The translations under genes and the position numbers were made by a program. A DNA stretch of 64,000 bases, taken from positions 81,969 to 145,968 of the forward strand of contig JAUMZW010000005.1 in NCBI GenBank assembly GCA_030527925.1, given 5' to 3'. Positions 38,225 to 47,037 of the stretch are shown here, piece by piece. Source of the DNA: Streptococcus sp. GTDB taxonomy: Bacteria > Bacillota > Bacilli > Lactobacillales > Streptococcaceae. The notes under the pieces were generated by a model that saw only the letters and a program-made list of their open reading frames with translations, had not been told where the DNA came from and searched no databases. Within the stretch, counting starts at the first letter, position 1; each line of letters starts with the position of its first letter.

Positions 38225-39112
38225 TTATGATTTCGCTAATGTTAATACCATATACTCTAAACTATTTTGGAAAGTGACATGAGCCAAACACATTTCTCTT
38301 GCTTGATACAATTTTTTTAAAATTTCTGGTGTCTTAACATGATACAAATCCTTTTGACATAGTATAACTAATAGTGAAAAACAAAGTGTTTGCTCTTCCT
38401 TATCTAAAATAAAGCTACTTAACTTAGCAACTTCCAAATAAAGAGTAGGTGAAGTATCATAAATTTTTTTTAAAAATCTCTCACAACGATCAATGATATC
38501 TAGAATTCGTTTTTGTGACAAAAAATGTTCTAATTCCAATGGAGTTTGTGCTAATTCAGCTAAAATAAGGGCTTGGGATTTTAATAAATCTGACTGTAAG
38601 GATCTTTTTATCAAAAATTCTTTATTTTTAGGAAAACGAATAATTTGTGTTCTACTTCTAATTGTTGGCAAAATATGATTAAAGTCATCTGTCAATAATA
38701 CGATATAAGATTCCGACGGGGGTTCTTCAATAAATTTTAATAAAGCGTTTGCTGCATTGGGATGCATCTTATGAGCTTCTCTAATAATAAAAAATTGAGC
38801 TTTTCCTTCATAACCTGAATGCGAGAACTCTTTGAGTAATTCTCTAATTGTATCAGTTTTAATAACTTGACCTACAGGATCAACAATTTTGACATCCGTG
38901 TACTCTTCTTGTTCAATCAAACGACAAGCACGACAAGTAAGACACGGAAGTTTTCCATTTTTATTTTCACAGAAACGACTTTTAGCTATGTACAAAGCCA
39001 TATCAAAACTAGCAAAATAGCCTGAAAATAAATAAGCATGACTTACTCTATCAACTTCAATTGCTTTATTAATTTCATCAAAAATCTTAGGTTGTAGCTC
39101 TTCTAACTGCAT
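38225..39112 (-). CDS. holB: DNA polymerase III delta' subunit
   Basis: A 295-residue clamp-loader subunit. The N-terminal domain starts LQPKIFDEINKAIEVDRVSHAYLFSG; the P-loop is degenerate (GYFASFDMAL), as expected for a delta' subunit that does not hydrolyse ATP. Four Cys in CENKNGKLPCLTCRACRL form the zinc module, and LKFIEEPPSESYIVLLTDD and the SRT motif (RSRTQIIRF) follow. It begins two bases after tmk. Confidence 0.92.
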   Translation of the reverse strand: MQLEELQPKIFDEINKAIEVDRVSHAYLFSGYFASFDMALYIAKSRFCENKNGKLPCLTCRACRLIEQEEYTDVKIVDPVGQVIKTDTIRELLKEFSHSGYEGKAQFFIIREAHKMHPNAANALLKFIEEPPSESYIVLLTDDFNHILPTIRSRTQIIRFPKNKEFLIKRSLQSDLLKSQALILAELAQTPLELEHFLSQKRILDIIDRCERFLKKIYDTSPTLYLEVAKLSSFILDKEEQTLCFSLLVILCQKDLYHVKTPEILKKLYQAREMCLAHVTFQNSLEYMVLTLAKS

Positions 39113-39114
39113 AT

Positions 39115-39759
39115 TTACCCTTTATTTACATTTATAAAATTAAGGAGCAACTGTTTCGTCTCAGACAAAACAGTTGAAAAGTCCTGACTGGCATCAACTT
39201 TGATGATTCGATGACTTTCATCCTTTAGTAAATTTAAATACCCATTGCGCACACGATGATGCATATCAACTTTTTCCAAATCAAGACGATTGACCTCACG
39301 ATTATCATTTTCTTCAATTCTTTTTAAGCCAATTTCTGCAGAAACATCAAATAAAATGGTTAAATCTGGCTGATAATTTTCAATCACAAAATCGTTTAAC
39401 CAAGATATACTATCCTTATCTAAACCACGACCATAACCTTGATAAGCTACTGAGCTGTCAATAAAACGGTCTACAAGAACAATTTCCCCTCTAGCTAAAG
39501 CCGGAATAATTTTTTCAACTAAATGTTGACGTCTAGCAGCAATATATAAAAGTAATTCTGTTTTAGAGTCCATAGCTGTATGATTAACATTTAAAATAAC
39601 GTCCCGAATACGCTCAGATATTTCAACTCCGCCTGGCTCTCTAGTTATTATAATATTACGACTTAATTCTTCTTGTAATAGAGGCTTAACTGCTTGTAAA
39701 ATACTAGTTTTTCCAGCCCCATCTGGGCCTTCAAATGAAATTAAAATACCTTTAGTCAT
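39115..39759 (-). CDS. tmk: thymidylate kinase
   Basis: A 214-residue P-loop kinase turning dTMP into dTDP. P-loop FEGPDGAGKTS is at residues 9-19, the substrate-binding ITREPGG near 38 and VDRFIDSSVAYQGYGRGLD near 95. First gene of the tmk-holB-yabA-rsmI block. Confidence 0.96.
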   Translation of the reverse strand: MTKGILISFEGPDGAGKTSILQAVKPLLQEELSRNIIITREPGGVEISERIRDVILNVNHTAMDSKTELLLYIAARRQHLVEKIIPALARGEIVLVDRFIDSSVAYQGYGRGLDKDSISWLNDFVIENYQPDLTILFDVSAEIGLKRIEENDNREVNRLDLEKVDMHHRVRNGYLNLLKDESHRIIKVDASQDFSTVLSETKQLLLNFINVNKG

Positions 39760-39888
39760 CTTATTTCCTTAAAATTATTGTAATACCATTCTACCAAAAA
39801 AACTTAAAAAAAGATAACACAAAAAGAATACCTCCTCATAAGAATTTCATAAAACAGCCTTACATTATAGTAAATCTAGAATATTAAA

Positions 39889-39915
39889 AACCTTTCTACA
39901 TTATGTAAAAAGGTT
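39889..39915 (-). terminator. terminator of the CBS-ACT gene
   Basis: AACCTTT...AAAGGTT with an inner ACATTATGT dyad, followed by TTTTTAATATT on the minus strand. Confidence 0.75.
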
Positions 39916-39921
39916 AAGTTC

Positions 39922-40578
39922 TTAAAAAGATTTTGCGTGTGTTTGAGAAATAGATTCTACTTCAAACCCTAGTTTAACTAATTTTTCTTCAAGTTTATTT
40001 GCATCGATTTTACCATCAACTTGAATCTCAATAATCACCTTATTGTTTTTACGGGAAGCAGTGACAGCTCTCTTAATGTTTAATCCTTCATTAGTAATAG
40101 TATCAACAACCTTTGATAAAGAACCAATATTATCTGCCGTCAAAACGCTAATTCGCACTCCCTCTTCACCATAACCAGACACTTCTAAAAAAGCTTTAAA
40201 AACATCTTTATCTGTGATTATGCCATAAACTTGATTATTATCTACTACTGGTAATACACCAACTTTGTTTTTCATCATAATATACACAGCATCTTCTAAT
40301 GAATCATACTTAGAAACAGTGATAACATCTTTAATCATAATATCTTTTATTTTAGTTTTATTTAAAAGATAGTTCATTTCATATATTGAAAGGCTAGTTG
40401 CTTTAGAAGGTGTAGCCTCAGCCATCGTTCCCTCAGTTACTAGACCGACCAATCTATCATTTTCAATAACTGGTAAACGTCTTAAATTTTGTTCTCTCAT
40501 AATATCTGTTGCATGGGCAACAGTTGTCTCTGGTGAGATAAAAACAACTTTTTTAGTCATAAAATCTTTTACTGGCAT
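39922..40578 (-). CDS. CBS-pair and ACT-domain regulatory protein (AcuB-like)
   Basis: A 218-residue soluble protein. Two CBS motifs (PVKDFMTKKVVFISPETTVA at the start and IKDIMIKDVITVSKYDSLED near residue 76) form an adenosine-nucleotide-binding Bateman module. An ACT domain follows (about 142-215, VRISVLTADNIGSLSKVVDT), often a small-molecule amino-acid sensor. It lies behind livF, past a terminator, and has its own RBS. The context suggests sensing of branched-chain amino acids or energy state, but no reaction is known. Confidence 0.82.
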   Translation of the reverse strand: MPVKDFMTKKVVFISPETTVAHATDIMREQNLRRLPVIENDRLVGLVTEGTMAEATPSKATSLSIYEMNYLLNKTKIKDIMIKDVITVSKYDSLEDAVYIMMKNKVGVLPVVDNNQVYGIITDKDVFKAFLEVSGYGEEGVRISVLTADNIGSLSKVVDTITNEGLNIKRAVTASRKNNKVIIEIQVDGKIDANKLEEKLVKLGFEVESISQTHAKSF

Positions 40579-40648
40579 ATCAAATAAACCTCCTTATATC
40601 ATTTTATTATATCATAACTTTATAATACTAATAATGGATCTTTCTAAA

Positions 40649-40675
40649 AAAGAAGTTGAAAGATTCAACTTCTTT
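40649..40675 (-). terminator. terminator of livKHMGF
   Basis: AAAGAAGTTGAA and its perfect complement with a 3-base loop, followed by TTTTT on the minus strand. Confidence 0.9.
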
Positions 40676-40678
40676 AAT

Positions 40679-41383
40679 CTACCCACCGAGATAAGCTTTT
40701 CGAACTTCATCTGAGGTAAGTAACTCTTGACCTGTACCTGATAAAACTATCTTTCCTGTTTCTAATACATAACCACGATTGGCAATCGATAGCGCTTTAT
40801 TTGCATTCTGTTCAATTAATAAAACAGTTGTTCCTTGTTTTTGAATGTCTTGGATGATATCAAAAATTTCTTGAATAAAAATAGGAGCTAATCCCATTGA
40901 AGGTTCATCCAATAATAACAATTTAGGTTTACTCATTAAGGCACGTCCCATAGCAAGCATTTGCTGTTCACCACCAGATAGCGTCGCAGCGTCTTGGTTT
41001 TTACGTTCTTCCAAACGTTCAAAACGGTCAAAAACCATTTTCATATTCTTTTGGTTTTCTTCTCGATTATTATTTAAAAATGCACCCATTTCTAAATTTT
41101 CAAGAACTGTTAAACCTGGAAAAACATGACGTCCTTCTGGAACTTGAGAAAGACCACTTGCCACTATTTTTCGAGCAGGAACCTTATGGATTTCATTTCC
41201 TAAAAATGATATCGTTCCTGAACTTGGACGAACTAAGCCTGAAATAGTTCTTAGAATAGAAGTTTTACCTGCCCCATTAGCTCCAATAAGAGTGACAACT
41301 TCACCTTCATTCACCTCAAAACTAACATCTTTGACAGCCTCAATTGCACCATAGCTTACTGATAAATTTTCAACTTTTAACAT
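40679..41383 (-). CDS. livF: branched-chain amino acid ABC transporter ATPase LivF
   Basis: A 234-residue ABC ATPase: Walker A GANGAGKTS near residue 35, signature LSGGEQQMLAMGRALM near 137, Walker B LLLLDEPSMGLAP. The MGLAP text after Walker B and the short length are typical of LivF. It overlaps livG by one base at the end of the liv operon. Confidence 0.95.
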   Translation of the reverse strand: MLKVENLSVSYGAIEAVKDVSFEVNEGEVVTLIGANGAGKTSILRTISGLVRPSSGTISFLGNEIHKVPARKIVASGLSQVPEGRHVFPGLTVLENLEMGAFLNNNREENQKNMKMVFDRFERLEERKNQDAATLSGGEQQMLAMGRALMSKPKLLLLDEPSMGLAPIFIQEIFDIIQDIQKQGTTVLLIEQNANKALSIANRGYVLETGKIVLSGTGQELLTSDEVRKAYLGG

Positions 41384-42147
41384 TATGCTTCTCCTCCAAG
41401 ATATGCTTCAATAACACGTTTATTATTTTTAATTTCGTTTGGAGTTCCATGAGCAATTAAGCGTCCATACTCTAATACATAGATCCTCTCAGTTACTTCC
41501 ATAACCAGACTCATATCATGCTCAATCAGAATAATGGTTATACCGAAGTCTTCTTTTATTTGTCTAATTAAAGCAGTTAATTCAGCAGTTTCTTGAGGAT
41601 TCATACCAGCAGCTGGCTCATCTAAAAATAAAATTTTCGGTTCCGTCGCTAAAGCACGAACAATCTCAAGACGTCTTTGTTGACCATAAGGTAAATTCTT
41701 AGCTAACGTCTGTGCATCATCTTGTAAATTGAAAATACTGAGTAATTCCATTGCTTTTTTATCTAATTTTTCTTCATTAGCATAAAATTTTGGTAAGCGT
41801 AAGAAAGATGAAAAAATATGTGGATTTTTTTTATTTCCCATGCCTATTAAAACATTATCTAATACAGACATATTTTTAAACAAACGAATATTTTGGAAAG
41901 TACGTGATAATCCTAGTGAAGCAATTTTATAAGGTGTCTTATTATTTAAAATAGTGCCATCCAAAGTTACTGTTCCCTCTGACGGAACATATACGCCCGT
42001 AAGCAAGTTAAATAAAGTTGTTTTACCTGCTCCATTAGGACCAATTAAACCAACCAATTCACCTGAATTAAGCTCCATTGTGACATCACCAACAGCAGTT
42101 AAGCCTCCAAAATTTTTAGTTAAGTTTTTGACTTCAAGAAGTGCCAT
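41383..42147 (-). CDS. livG: branched-chain amino acid ABC transporter ATPase LivG
   Basis: A 254-residue ABC ATPase with Walker A GPNGAGKTT, signature PYGQQRRLEIVRALATEPK and Walker B ILFLDEPAAGMNPQET; the AAGMNP text marks LivG. It forms the heterodimeric motor with LivF and lies directly after livM. Confidence 0.95.
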   Translation of the reverse strand: MALLEVKNLTKNFGGLTAVGDVTMELNSGELVGLIGPNGAGKTTLFNLLTGVYVPSEGTVTLDGTILNNKTPYKIASLGLSRTFQNIRLFKNMSVLDNVLIGMGNKKNPHIFSSFLRLPKFYANEEKLDKKAMELLSIFNLQDDAQTLAKNLPYGQQRRLEIVRALATEPKILFLDEPAAGMNPQETAELTALIRQIKEDFGITIILIEHDMSLVMEVTERIYVLEYGRLIAHGTPNEIKNNKRVIEAYLGGEA

Positions 42148-42149
42148 AC

Positions 42150-43100
42150 TTATTTGCCCTCCTTATTTTTTGAAAAGAATTTTGACAAAAATAATTCTTT
42201 TGTTCCTAATAGACCACCTGGTCTAAATACCATTACTAAGATTAAAGCTAACGAATAAATAATCATGCGTAACTCTGAAAAATTTTGTAAATACATGTTT
42301 AAAATACCTAGAACAATTGCAGCTACAATAGTACCTGTAATAGATCCTAATCCACCTAGAACTGCTATGATAAGGTAATCAATTGATTTTAAAATTGTAA
42401 AATCTTTTGGAGCTACAGCACCAATATATCCAACAAATAGCGAGCCAGCAATCGCAGATACCATTGCTGCAAAAACAAATACAATAACTTTAATTTTTGT
42501 CGTATTAACCCCCATAGACTCTGCTGCGATTTCGTCTTCTCGAACAGCCAAAACTTCACGACCCATTGGACTTCTCAAAAAGTTAGTCATCGATACCGTA
42601 ATGAGCACAACAAATATAAATACAACTGGCCATGTCGTATATTGTAAAACTCCAGTCATACCAGCTGCACCATTTGTTAAATCACCACCATTAATAATAG
42701 CAATACGAATAATCTCAGCAACACCTAAGGTAGCAATTGCTAAATAGTCTCCTTTTAGGCGAAGTGTGGGAATTCCTACAATAATGGCGATGACAGCAGC
42801 AACAACTGCACCAACAATCATTGAAATGTAAAATCCAACATAGGTCGGCATTGTCTTAGTTAAAATGGCAGTAGCATATGCTCCTATTGCCATAAATCCA
42901 GCTTGTCCCAAAGAAAATTGACCTGAGAAACCTAGGATTAAATTTGTCCCTAAAGCCATTATGATTGAAATACCAATCCCCATTAAAATTTGAACGTAGT
43001 AAACACCTAATAGTCCTGTACTAACAAGAATTGAAATGATTGCATATGTAAAAATAATAATTGCTAACCAAGCCAAAATAGGTTTTATATTTTTTTTCAT
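42150..43100 (-). CDS. livM: branched-chain amino acid ABC transporter permease LivM
   Basis: A 316-residue permease with about nine helices. Typical LivM text: LGFSGQFSLGQAGFMAIGAY near residue 55 and AVREDEIAAESMGVN near 185, the coupling region for the ATPases. It lies three bases behind livH and pairs with it in the membrane. Confidence 0.95.
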   Translation of the reverse strand: MKKNIKPILAWLAIIIFTYAIISILVSTGLLGVYYVQILMGIGISIIMALGTNLILGFSGQFSLGQAGFMAIGAYATAILTKTMPTYVGFYISMIVGAVVAAVIAIIVGIPTLRLKGDYLAIATLGVAEIIRIAIINGGDLTNGAAGMTGVLQYTTWPVVFIFVVLITVSMTNFLRSPMGREVLAVREDEIAAESMGVNTTKIKVIVFVFAAMVSAIAGSLFVGYIGAVAPKDFTILKSIDYLIIAVLGGLGSITGTIVAAIVLGILNMYLQNFSELRMIIYSLALILVMVFRPGGLLGTKELFLSKFFSKNKEGK

Positions 43101-43103
43101 TTT

Positions 43104-43973
43104 TTACACCTTTTCCTTAATATTTTTACCTAAAATACCTGCAGGACGAACTAGTAAGATGATGATTAAAATAGCGTACACTACTGCATCACGATAGCTT
43201 GATAATCCAATCGAGACAGAGAATGTTTCTAATAAACCAATAATAAATCCACCTAATGCAGCACCTGGAATAATACCAATCCCTCCTAATACTGCGGCAA
43301 CAAACGCTTTAATACCTGGAGTCATACCCATTAGAGGTTCAATTGAATTATAGTAAAGGCCAATTAAAACACCTGCAGCACCTGCAAGAGCTGAACCCAA
43401 TGCAAAGGTAAAACTGATTGTAGAATTAACGTTAATCCCCATCAACTGAGCTGCGTCACTATCAACTGAAACAGCACGCATTGCTTTTCCCATCTTAGTT
43501 TTTTGAACAATGTAGGTTAAAGCTAACATCAAAACAATAGAGACACCTAGAATCGTTAATTGTACATTTGTTACTGAAAATAAACCTAAATCATAACGTA
43601 TTGTCTTAAGAGCTTGTGGAAATGCACGGACATTCGCACCAACGAAGTAAACCATACCATATTCTAATAAGAAAGAGACACCGATAGCTGTGATTAGGTT
43701 AGCTATTTTTGTTGAATTTCTCAATGGACGATAAGCCAAAAATTCTACAATAACTCCTAGAAAAGCTGTAATTAACATTGTTAAGACTAAAGCTACGAAA
43801 AAGTTTAAATGGTAAGCACTAATCAGATAATAACCAATAAATGCACCCATCATATAAATATCACCATGAGCAAAGTTGATTAACTTAATAATCCCATAAA
43901 CCATGGTATAACCTAGAGCTAATAGAGCATAAACACTCCCCAAAATTAACCCATTAACAAGTTGTTGAAGCAT
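43104..43973 (-). CDS. livH: branched-chain amino acid ABC transporter permease LivH
   Basis: A 289-residue permease with about eight helices. It starts MLQQLVNGLILGSVYALLAL, the usual LivH opening, has INFAHGDIYMMGAF near residue 33 and the coupling loop AVSVDSDAAQLMGIN near 165. It is separated from livK by an 80-base gap with a strong hairpin. Confidence 0.95.
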   Translation of the reverse strand: MLQQLVNGLILGSVYALLALGYTMVYGIIKLINFAHGDIYMMGAFIGYYLISAYHLNFFVALVLTMLITAFLGVIVEFLAYRPLRNSTKIANLITAIGVSFLLEYGMVYFVGANVRAFPQALKTIRYDLGLFSVTNVQLTILGVSIVLMLALTYIVQKTKMGKAMRAVSVDSDAAQLMGINVNSTISFTFALGSALAGAAGVLIGLYYNSIEPLMGMTPGIKAFVAAVLGGIGIIPGAALGGFIIGLLETFSVSIGLSSYRDAVVYAILIIILLVRPAGILGKNIKEKV

Positions 43974-44005
43974 ATTTTTACCATACTTTCTATAACATAA
44001 TAATA

Positions 44006-44031
44006 TCTGGGAAGGCTTTGTCCTTCCCAGA
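44006..44031 (-). terminator. intercistronic hairpin between livK and livH
   Basis: TCTGGGAAGG and its perfect complement with a 6-base loop. There is no T-run, so it is more likely a partial terminator or mRNA-stabilising hairpin that keeps livK in excess over the membrane subunits. Confidence 0.65.
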
Positions 44032-44053
44032 CTTGTATTTATTTAACGTTCAA

Positions 44054-45229
44054 TTATTTACTAATTTCAACAGCTTCTGCTGTTTTTTCTTGACCATTAT
44101 CAAGACCAATCATGATAGCTGATTTAATAGGATTGTGTTCTTTATCAATCGTCATTTTACCAGTTACACCTTCAAAGTCTTTTAACTTAGCAAGATTCGT
44201 TTTAATATCTTTTGATGTTTTAGCACCATCAGCAGCTTTTGCTACCATGTAAACTGAATCATATGCCAATGCAGCAAACATATTAGGTTCTTCACCATAT
44301 TTTTCTTTATAAGATTCTACAAATTTTGTTGATTTGTCTGATAAACTAACTTTCGTTGAGTATCCAGATACATAGTAAACATTAGTCGTGTTAGCTGCTC
44401 CTGCAGATTCAATAAACTTAGAATCTGCAAAACCATCAGGTCCTAATATTGGTTTGTCAATTCCAAGCTCACGCGCTTGTTTAGTGATTAAACCTGTCTC
44501 AGTATAGTACCCTGGCATAACAATAGCGTCAAACTCTTTACCTTTGATCTTAGTCAATGCCGCTTGGAAATCTGTATCTTTAGATTGGAATGTTTCTTCT
44601 AAAACAATTTCACCCTTAAATTCTTTTTTGAACTTATCAGCAATTCCTTTTGCATAGTCACTTGATGAATCATAATATAATACAACTTTCTTAGCGTTTA
44701 AATTAGCTGTTGCATATTGTGCTAACACTTGACCTTGGAAACTATCTTGGAAAGTTGAGCGGAAAATATATTCATTAACTTTACCATCTTTAATAGTTAA
44801 AGTATCTTGCGTTCCAGAAGGAGTCACAAGTGGTATTGCAGAAGAAGTTGTATTTGGAGTAGCCGCAGCTACTGCTCCTGATGTCGCCGGTCCTACAATA
44901 GCATTGACTTTGCTTTGTGTTGCTAAGTTAGTAGTTACTGTAGCAGACTCTGTATTATCAGATTTGTTATCTTTAGAAACAGCTTCTAATTTTTTACCAT
45001 CAACACCACCATCTGCATTGATTTCCTTAATTGCTAAATCAGCACCATTTTTTTCAGCTTGTCCATAGGCAGCAACTGCCCCTGATAACTCTAAGTTATA
45101 ACCAACTTTTATAGTATCGCCAATTTTATTACCTTCTGAACTAGAAGAGGAACCTGGTGCTGCTCCACAAGCTGCTAACATAAGTGTACTTAAGAAAGCA
45201 ACTGCCGATAATGCAAATCTTTTCTTCAT
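44054..45229 (-). CDS. livK: branched-chain amino acid-binding lipoprotein LivK
   Basis: A 391-residue periplasmic-binding-protein type I lipoprotein. The signal peptide ends in the lipobox LAAC near residue 21, followed by a Ser-rich linker. The binding domain shows KVGYNLELSGAVAAYGQAEKN and VNAIVGPATSGAVAAATP, typical ligand-binding loops. First gene of livKHMGF with a good sigma-A promoter just upstream. Leu/Ile/Val are the likely ligands. Confidence 0.93.
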   Translation of the reverse strand: MKKRFALSAVAFLSTLMLAACGAAPGSSSSSEGNKIGDTIKVGYNLELSGAVAAYGQAEKNGADLAIKEINADGGVDGKKLEAVSKDNKSDNTESATVTTNLATQSKVNAIVGPATSGAVAAATPNTTSSAIPLVTPSGTQDTLTIKDGKVNEYIFRSTFQDSFQGQVLAQYATANLNAKKVVLYYDSSSDYAKGIADKFKKEFKGEIVLEETFQSKDTDFQAALTKIKGKEFDAIVMPGYYTETGLITKQARELGIDKPILGPDGFADSKFIESAGAANTTNVYYVSGYSTKVSLSDKSTKFVESYKEKYGEEPNMFAALAYDSVYMVAKAADGAKTSKDIKTNLAKLKDFEGVTGKMTIDKEHNPIKSAIMIGLDNGQEKTAEAVEISK

Positions 45230-45269
45230 GATTTCTCCTTAAAATTCTCTTAAAAATGATATACTACTA

Positions 45270-45298
45270 AGAATACTGAATTATCAGAAAATTGTCAA
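45270..45298 (-). promoter_or_regulatory. liv operon promoter
   Basis: Minus-strand TTGACA (45293-45298), an exact 17-base spacer and TATTCT (45270-45275), about 35 bases before the livK RBS. Confidence 0.7.
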
Positions 45299-45317
45299 GA
45301 CTTTTTATTTTTAATTT

Positions 45318-45569
45318 TTAGCGTACTAGATTTCCAACAAAATTTTGGTCAATATTTTCTAACTGAGAATATTTTACAGCTTTAATTATCTTATTCTTTT
45401 TTAATTCTGAAACGATATTAGCTGCTCTGCTCTTATTAACATACATTATTAAATAACGCATTTTTCGTGAATGATAAATAACATCCCCGTAATTCATAAC
45501 TTTTTTACTATCTCGATTATAGTAAAGATATATTATCAGGCCAATACGTTCCTCTAATTCTAACATCAT
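45318..45569 (-). CDS. ylbG: YlbG/DUF2129 family protein
   Basis: An 83-residue protein of the YlbG (UPF0298/DUF2129) family: ERIGLIIYLYYNRDSKKVMNYG, SRKMRYLIMYVNKSRA and the C-terminal FVGNLVR. The function is unknown. It lies between liv and clpP, a position common in streptococci, and the gap from clpP holds a terminator. Confidence 0.83.
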   Translation of the reverse strand: MMLELEERIGLIIYLYYNRDSKKVMNYGDVIYHSRKMRYLIMYVNKSRAANIVSELKKNKIIKAVKYSQLENIDQNFVGNLVR

Positions 45570-45618
45570 GTTCTCCTCTAGTCTTTTTAAATATTATATC
45601 ATATTCAAATATCTAAAT

Positions 45619-45655
45619 AAAAAACTAGAGGAAACCGACTACCTCTAGTTTTTTT
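45619..45655 (-). terminator. terminator of clpP
   Basis: AAAAAACTAGAGG pairs with CCTCTAGTTTTTTT around a 10-base loop, directly at the clpP stop. Confidence 0.9.
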
Positions 45656-45657
45656 AG

Positions 45658-46248
45658 TTATTTCAGAACATTATTTTCCATAATTTCATCAATAAATCCA
45701 TATTTTAATGTTTCTTCAGCACTCATCCAATTATCTCGTTCAGCATCAGCGTGAATTTTTTTAATCTTTTGACCAGAATTATCAGCTAAAATCTTTTCTA
45801 GCTTTTGGCGTGTTTTCAATAAATGTTCAGCTGCAATAGCCATATCAGTTTGTTGAGTACCTCCACCAGTACCACCCATAGGTTGATGAATCATATACTC
45901 TGCATTTGGTAACATAAAACGTTTTCCTTTTGTTCCACTTGAGGCAATAATTGTCCCCATCGAGGCTGCCATCCCCATTACAATTGTTTGGACGTCAGAT
46001 TTAATAAAATTCATGGTATCAACAATTGCTAAACCTGCCGATACTGAACCTCCTGGTGTATTGACATAAAGGTAAATATCTTTTGTATTATCTTGTGCAT
46101 CTAGGAATAATAGTTGGGCAATAATTGAATTTGCCATATTATCTTCAACCGGACCTGTAAGCATAATAATACGGTCTTTTAAGAGACGTGAATAAATATC
46201 ATAAGAACGCTCTCCACGACTAGTTTGTTCAATAACAACTGGAATCAT
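45658..46248 (-). CDS. clpP: ATP-dependent Clp protease proteolytic subunit
   Basis: A 196-residue serine protease subunit; I use ATG 46246-46248, since GGAG precedes it and homologues start [20 protein letters not shown]. The catalytic triad is visible: Ser in [10 protein letters not shown] near residue 97, His in [11 protein letters not shown] near 122 and Asp near 171. It assembles into the barrel that degrades proteins unfolded by ClpX, ClpC or ClpE. No CtsR box is obvious in the short upstream gap. Confidence 0.96.
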   Translation of the reverse strand: MIPVVIEQTSRGERSYDIYSRLLKDRIIMLTGPVEDNMANSIIAQLLFLDAQDNTKDIYLYVNTPGGSVSAGLAIVDTMNFIKSDVQTIVMGMAASMGTIIASSGTKGKRFMLPNAEYMIHQPMGGTGGGTQQTDMAIAAEHLLKTRQKLEKILADNSGQKIKKIHADAERDNWMSAEETLKYGFIDEIMENNVLK

Positions 46249-46310
46249 TAAATTCTCCATTTCTTTTTCTAATAGTACTATTATATTTTTTTAGTCAAAC
46301 AAGGTCAAAT

Positions 46311-46332
46311 AAAAACTTTCTAAATAGAAAGT
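46311..46332 (-). terminator. terminator of upp
   Basis: A short 6-base stem (ACTTTC/GAAAGT) with loop TAAATA, followed by TTTT on the minus strand. Weak but well placed. Confidence 0.5.
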
Positions 46333-46341
46333 CCTTATTTC

Positions 46342-46971
46342 TTATTTTGTCCCAAACAAACGGTCACCTGCATCTCCTAAACCAGGGACAATATAACCAT
46401 TTTCATTTAATTTCTCATCTAGAGCAGCAGTATAAATATCAACATCAGGATGAGCTGCTTCTAGAGCTTGTACACCTTCTGGTGCAGCAACTAAGCAGAC
46501 AAATTTGATGTTTGTTGCTCCTCTTTTTTTAAGTGAGTCAACAGCTAAAATCGCTGAGCCACCTGTTGCCAACATTGGATCAACAACAAAAATTTGACGT
46601 TGGTCGATATCCTCTGGTAACTTAACTAAATACTCTACTGGCTGTAGTGTTTCTTCATCACGATACATTCCGATATGACCGACTTTTGCAGCAGGAGTCA
46701 GGCTTAGAAAACCATCAACCATACCAACACCTGCTCTTAAAATTGGAACAATCGCTAATTTCTTCCCTGCCAATTGTTTTTGTACAGTCTTAATAATTGG
46801 TGTTTCAATTTCAACGTCTTCAAGTGGAAGATCTCTTGATACCTCATATCCCATAAGCATCGCAATTTCATCAACAAGTTCTCTAAAAGCTTTCGTTGGT
46901 GTATCTGTACGTCTTAAAATTGATAATTTGTGTTGGATTAATGGATGTGAAATAACTTGTAAATTTCCCAT
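46342..46971 (-). CDS. upp: uracil phosphoribosyltransferase
   Basis: A 209-residue enzyme of uracil salvage. The PRPP-binding motif is [19 protein letters not shown] near residue 131, and the C-terminal [13 protein letters not shown] is the family uracil-binding end. Its length is standard. Confidence 0.97.
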   Translation of the reverse strand: MGNLQVISHPLIQHKLSILRRTDTPTKAFRELVDEIAMLMGYEVSRDLPLEDVEIETPIIKTVQKQLAGKKLAIVPILRAGVGMVDGFLSLTPAAKVGHIGMYRDEETLQPVEYLVKLPEDIDQRQIFVVDPMLATGGSAILAVDSLKKRGATNIKFVCLVAAPEGVQALEAAHPDVDIYTAALDEKLNENGYIVPGLGDAGDRLFGTK

Positions 46972-47037
46972 TTTTTTACCACTTTCTATAATGTAATTCT
47001 TTCAATATTATATCATAAAATACCTAATAAAGCTGTT

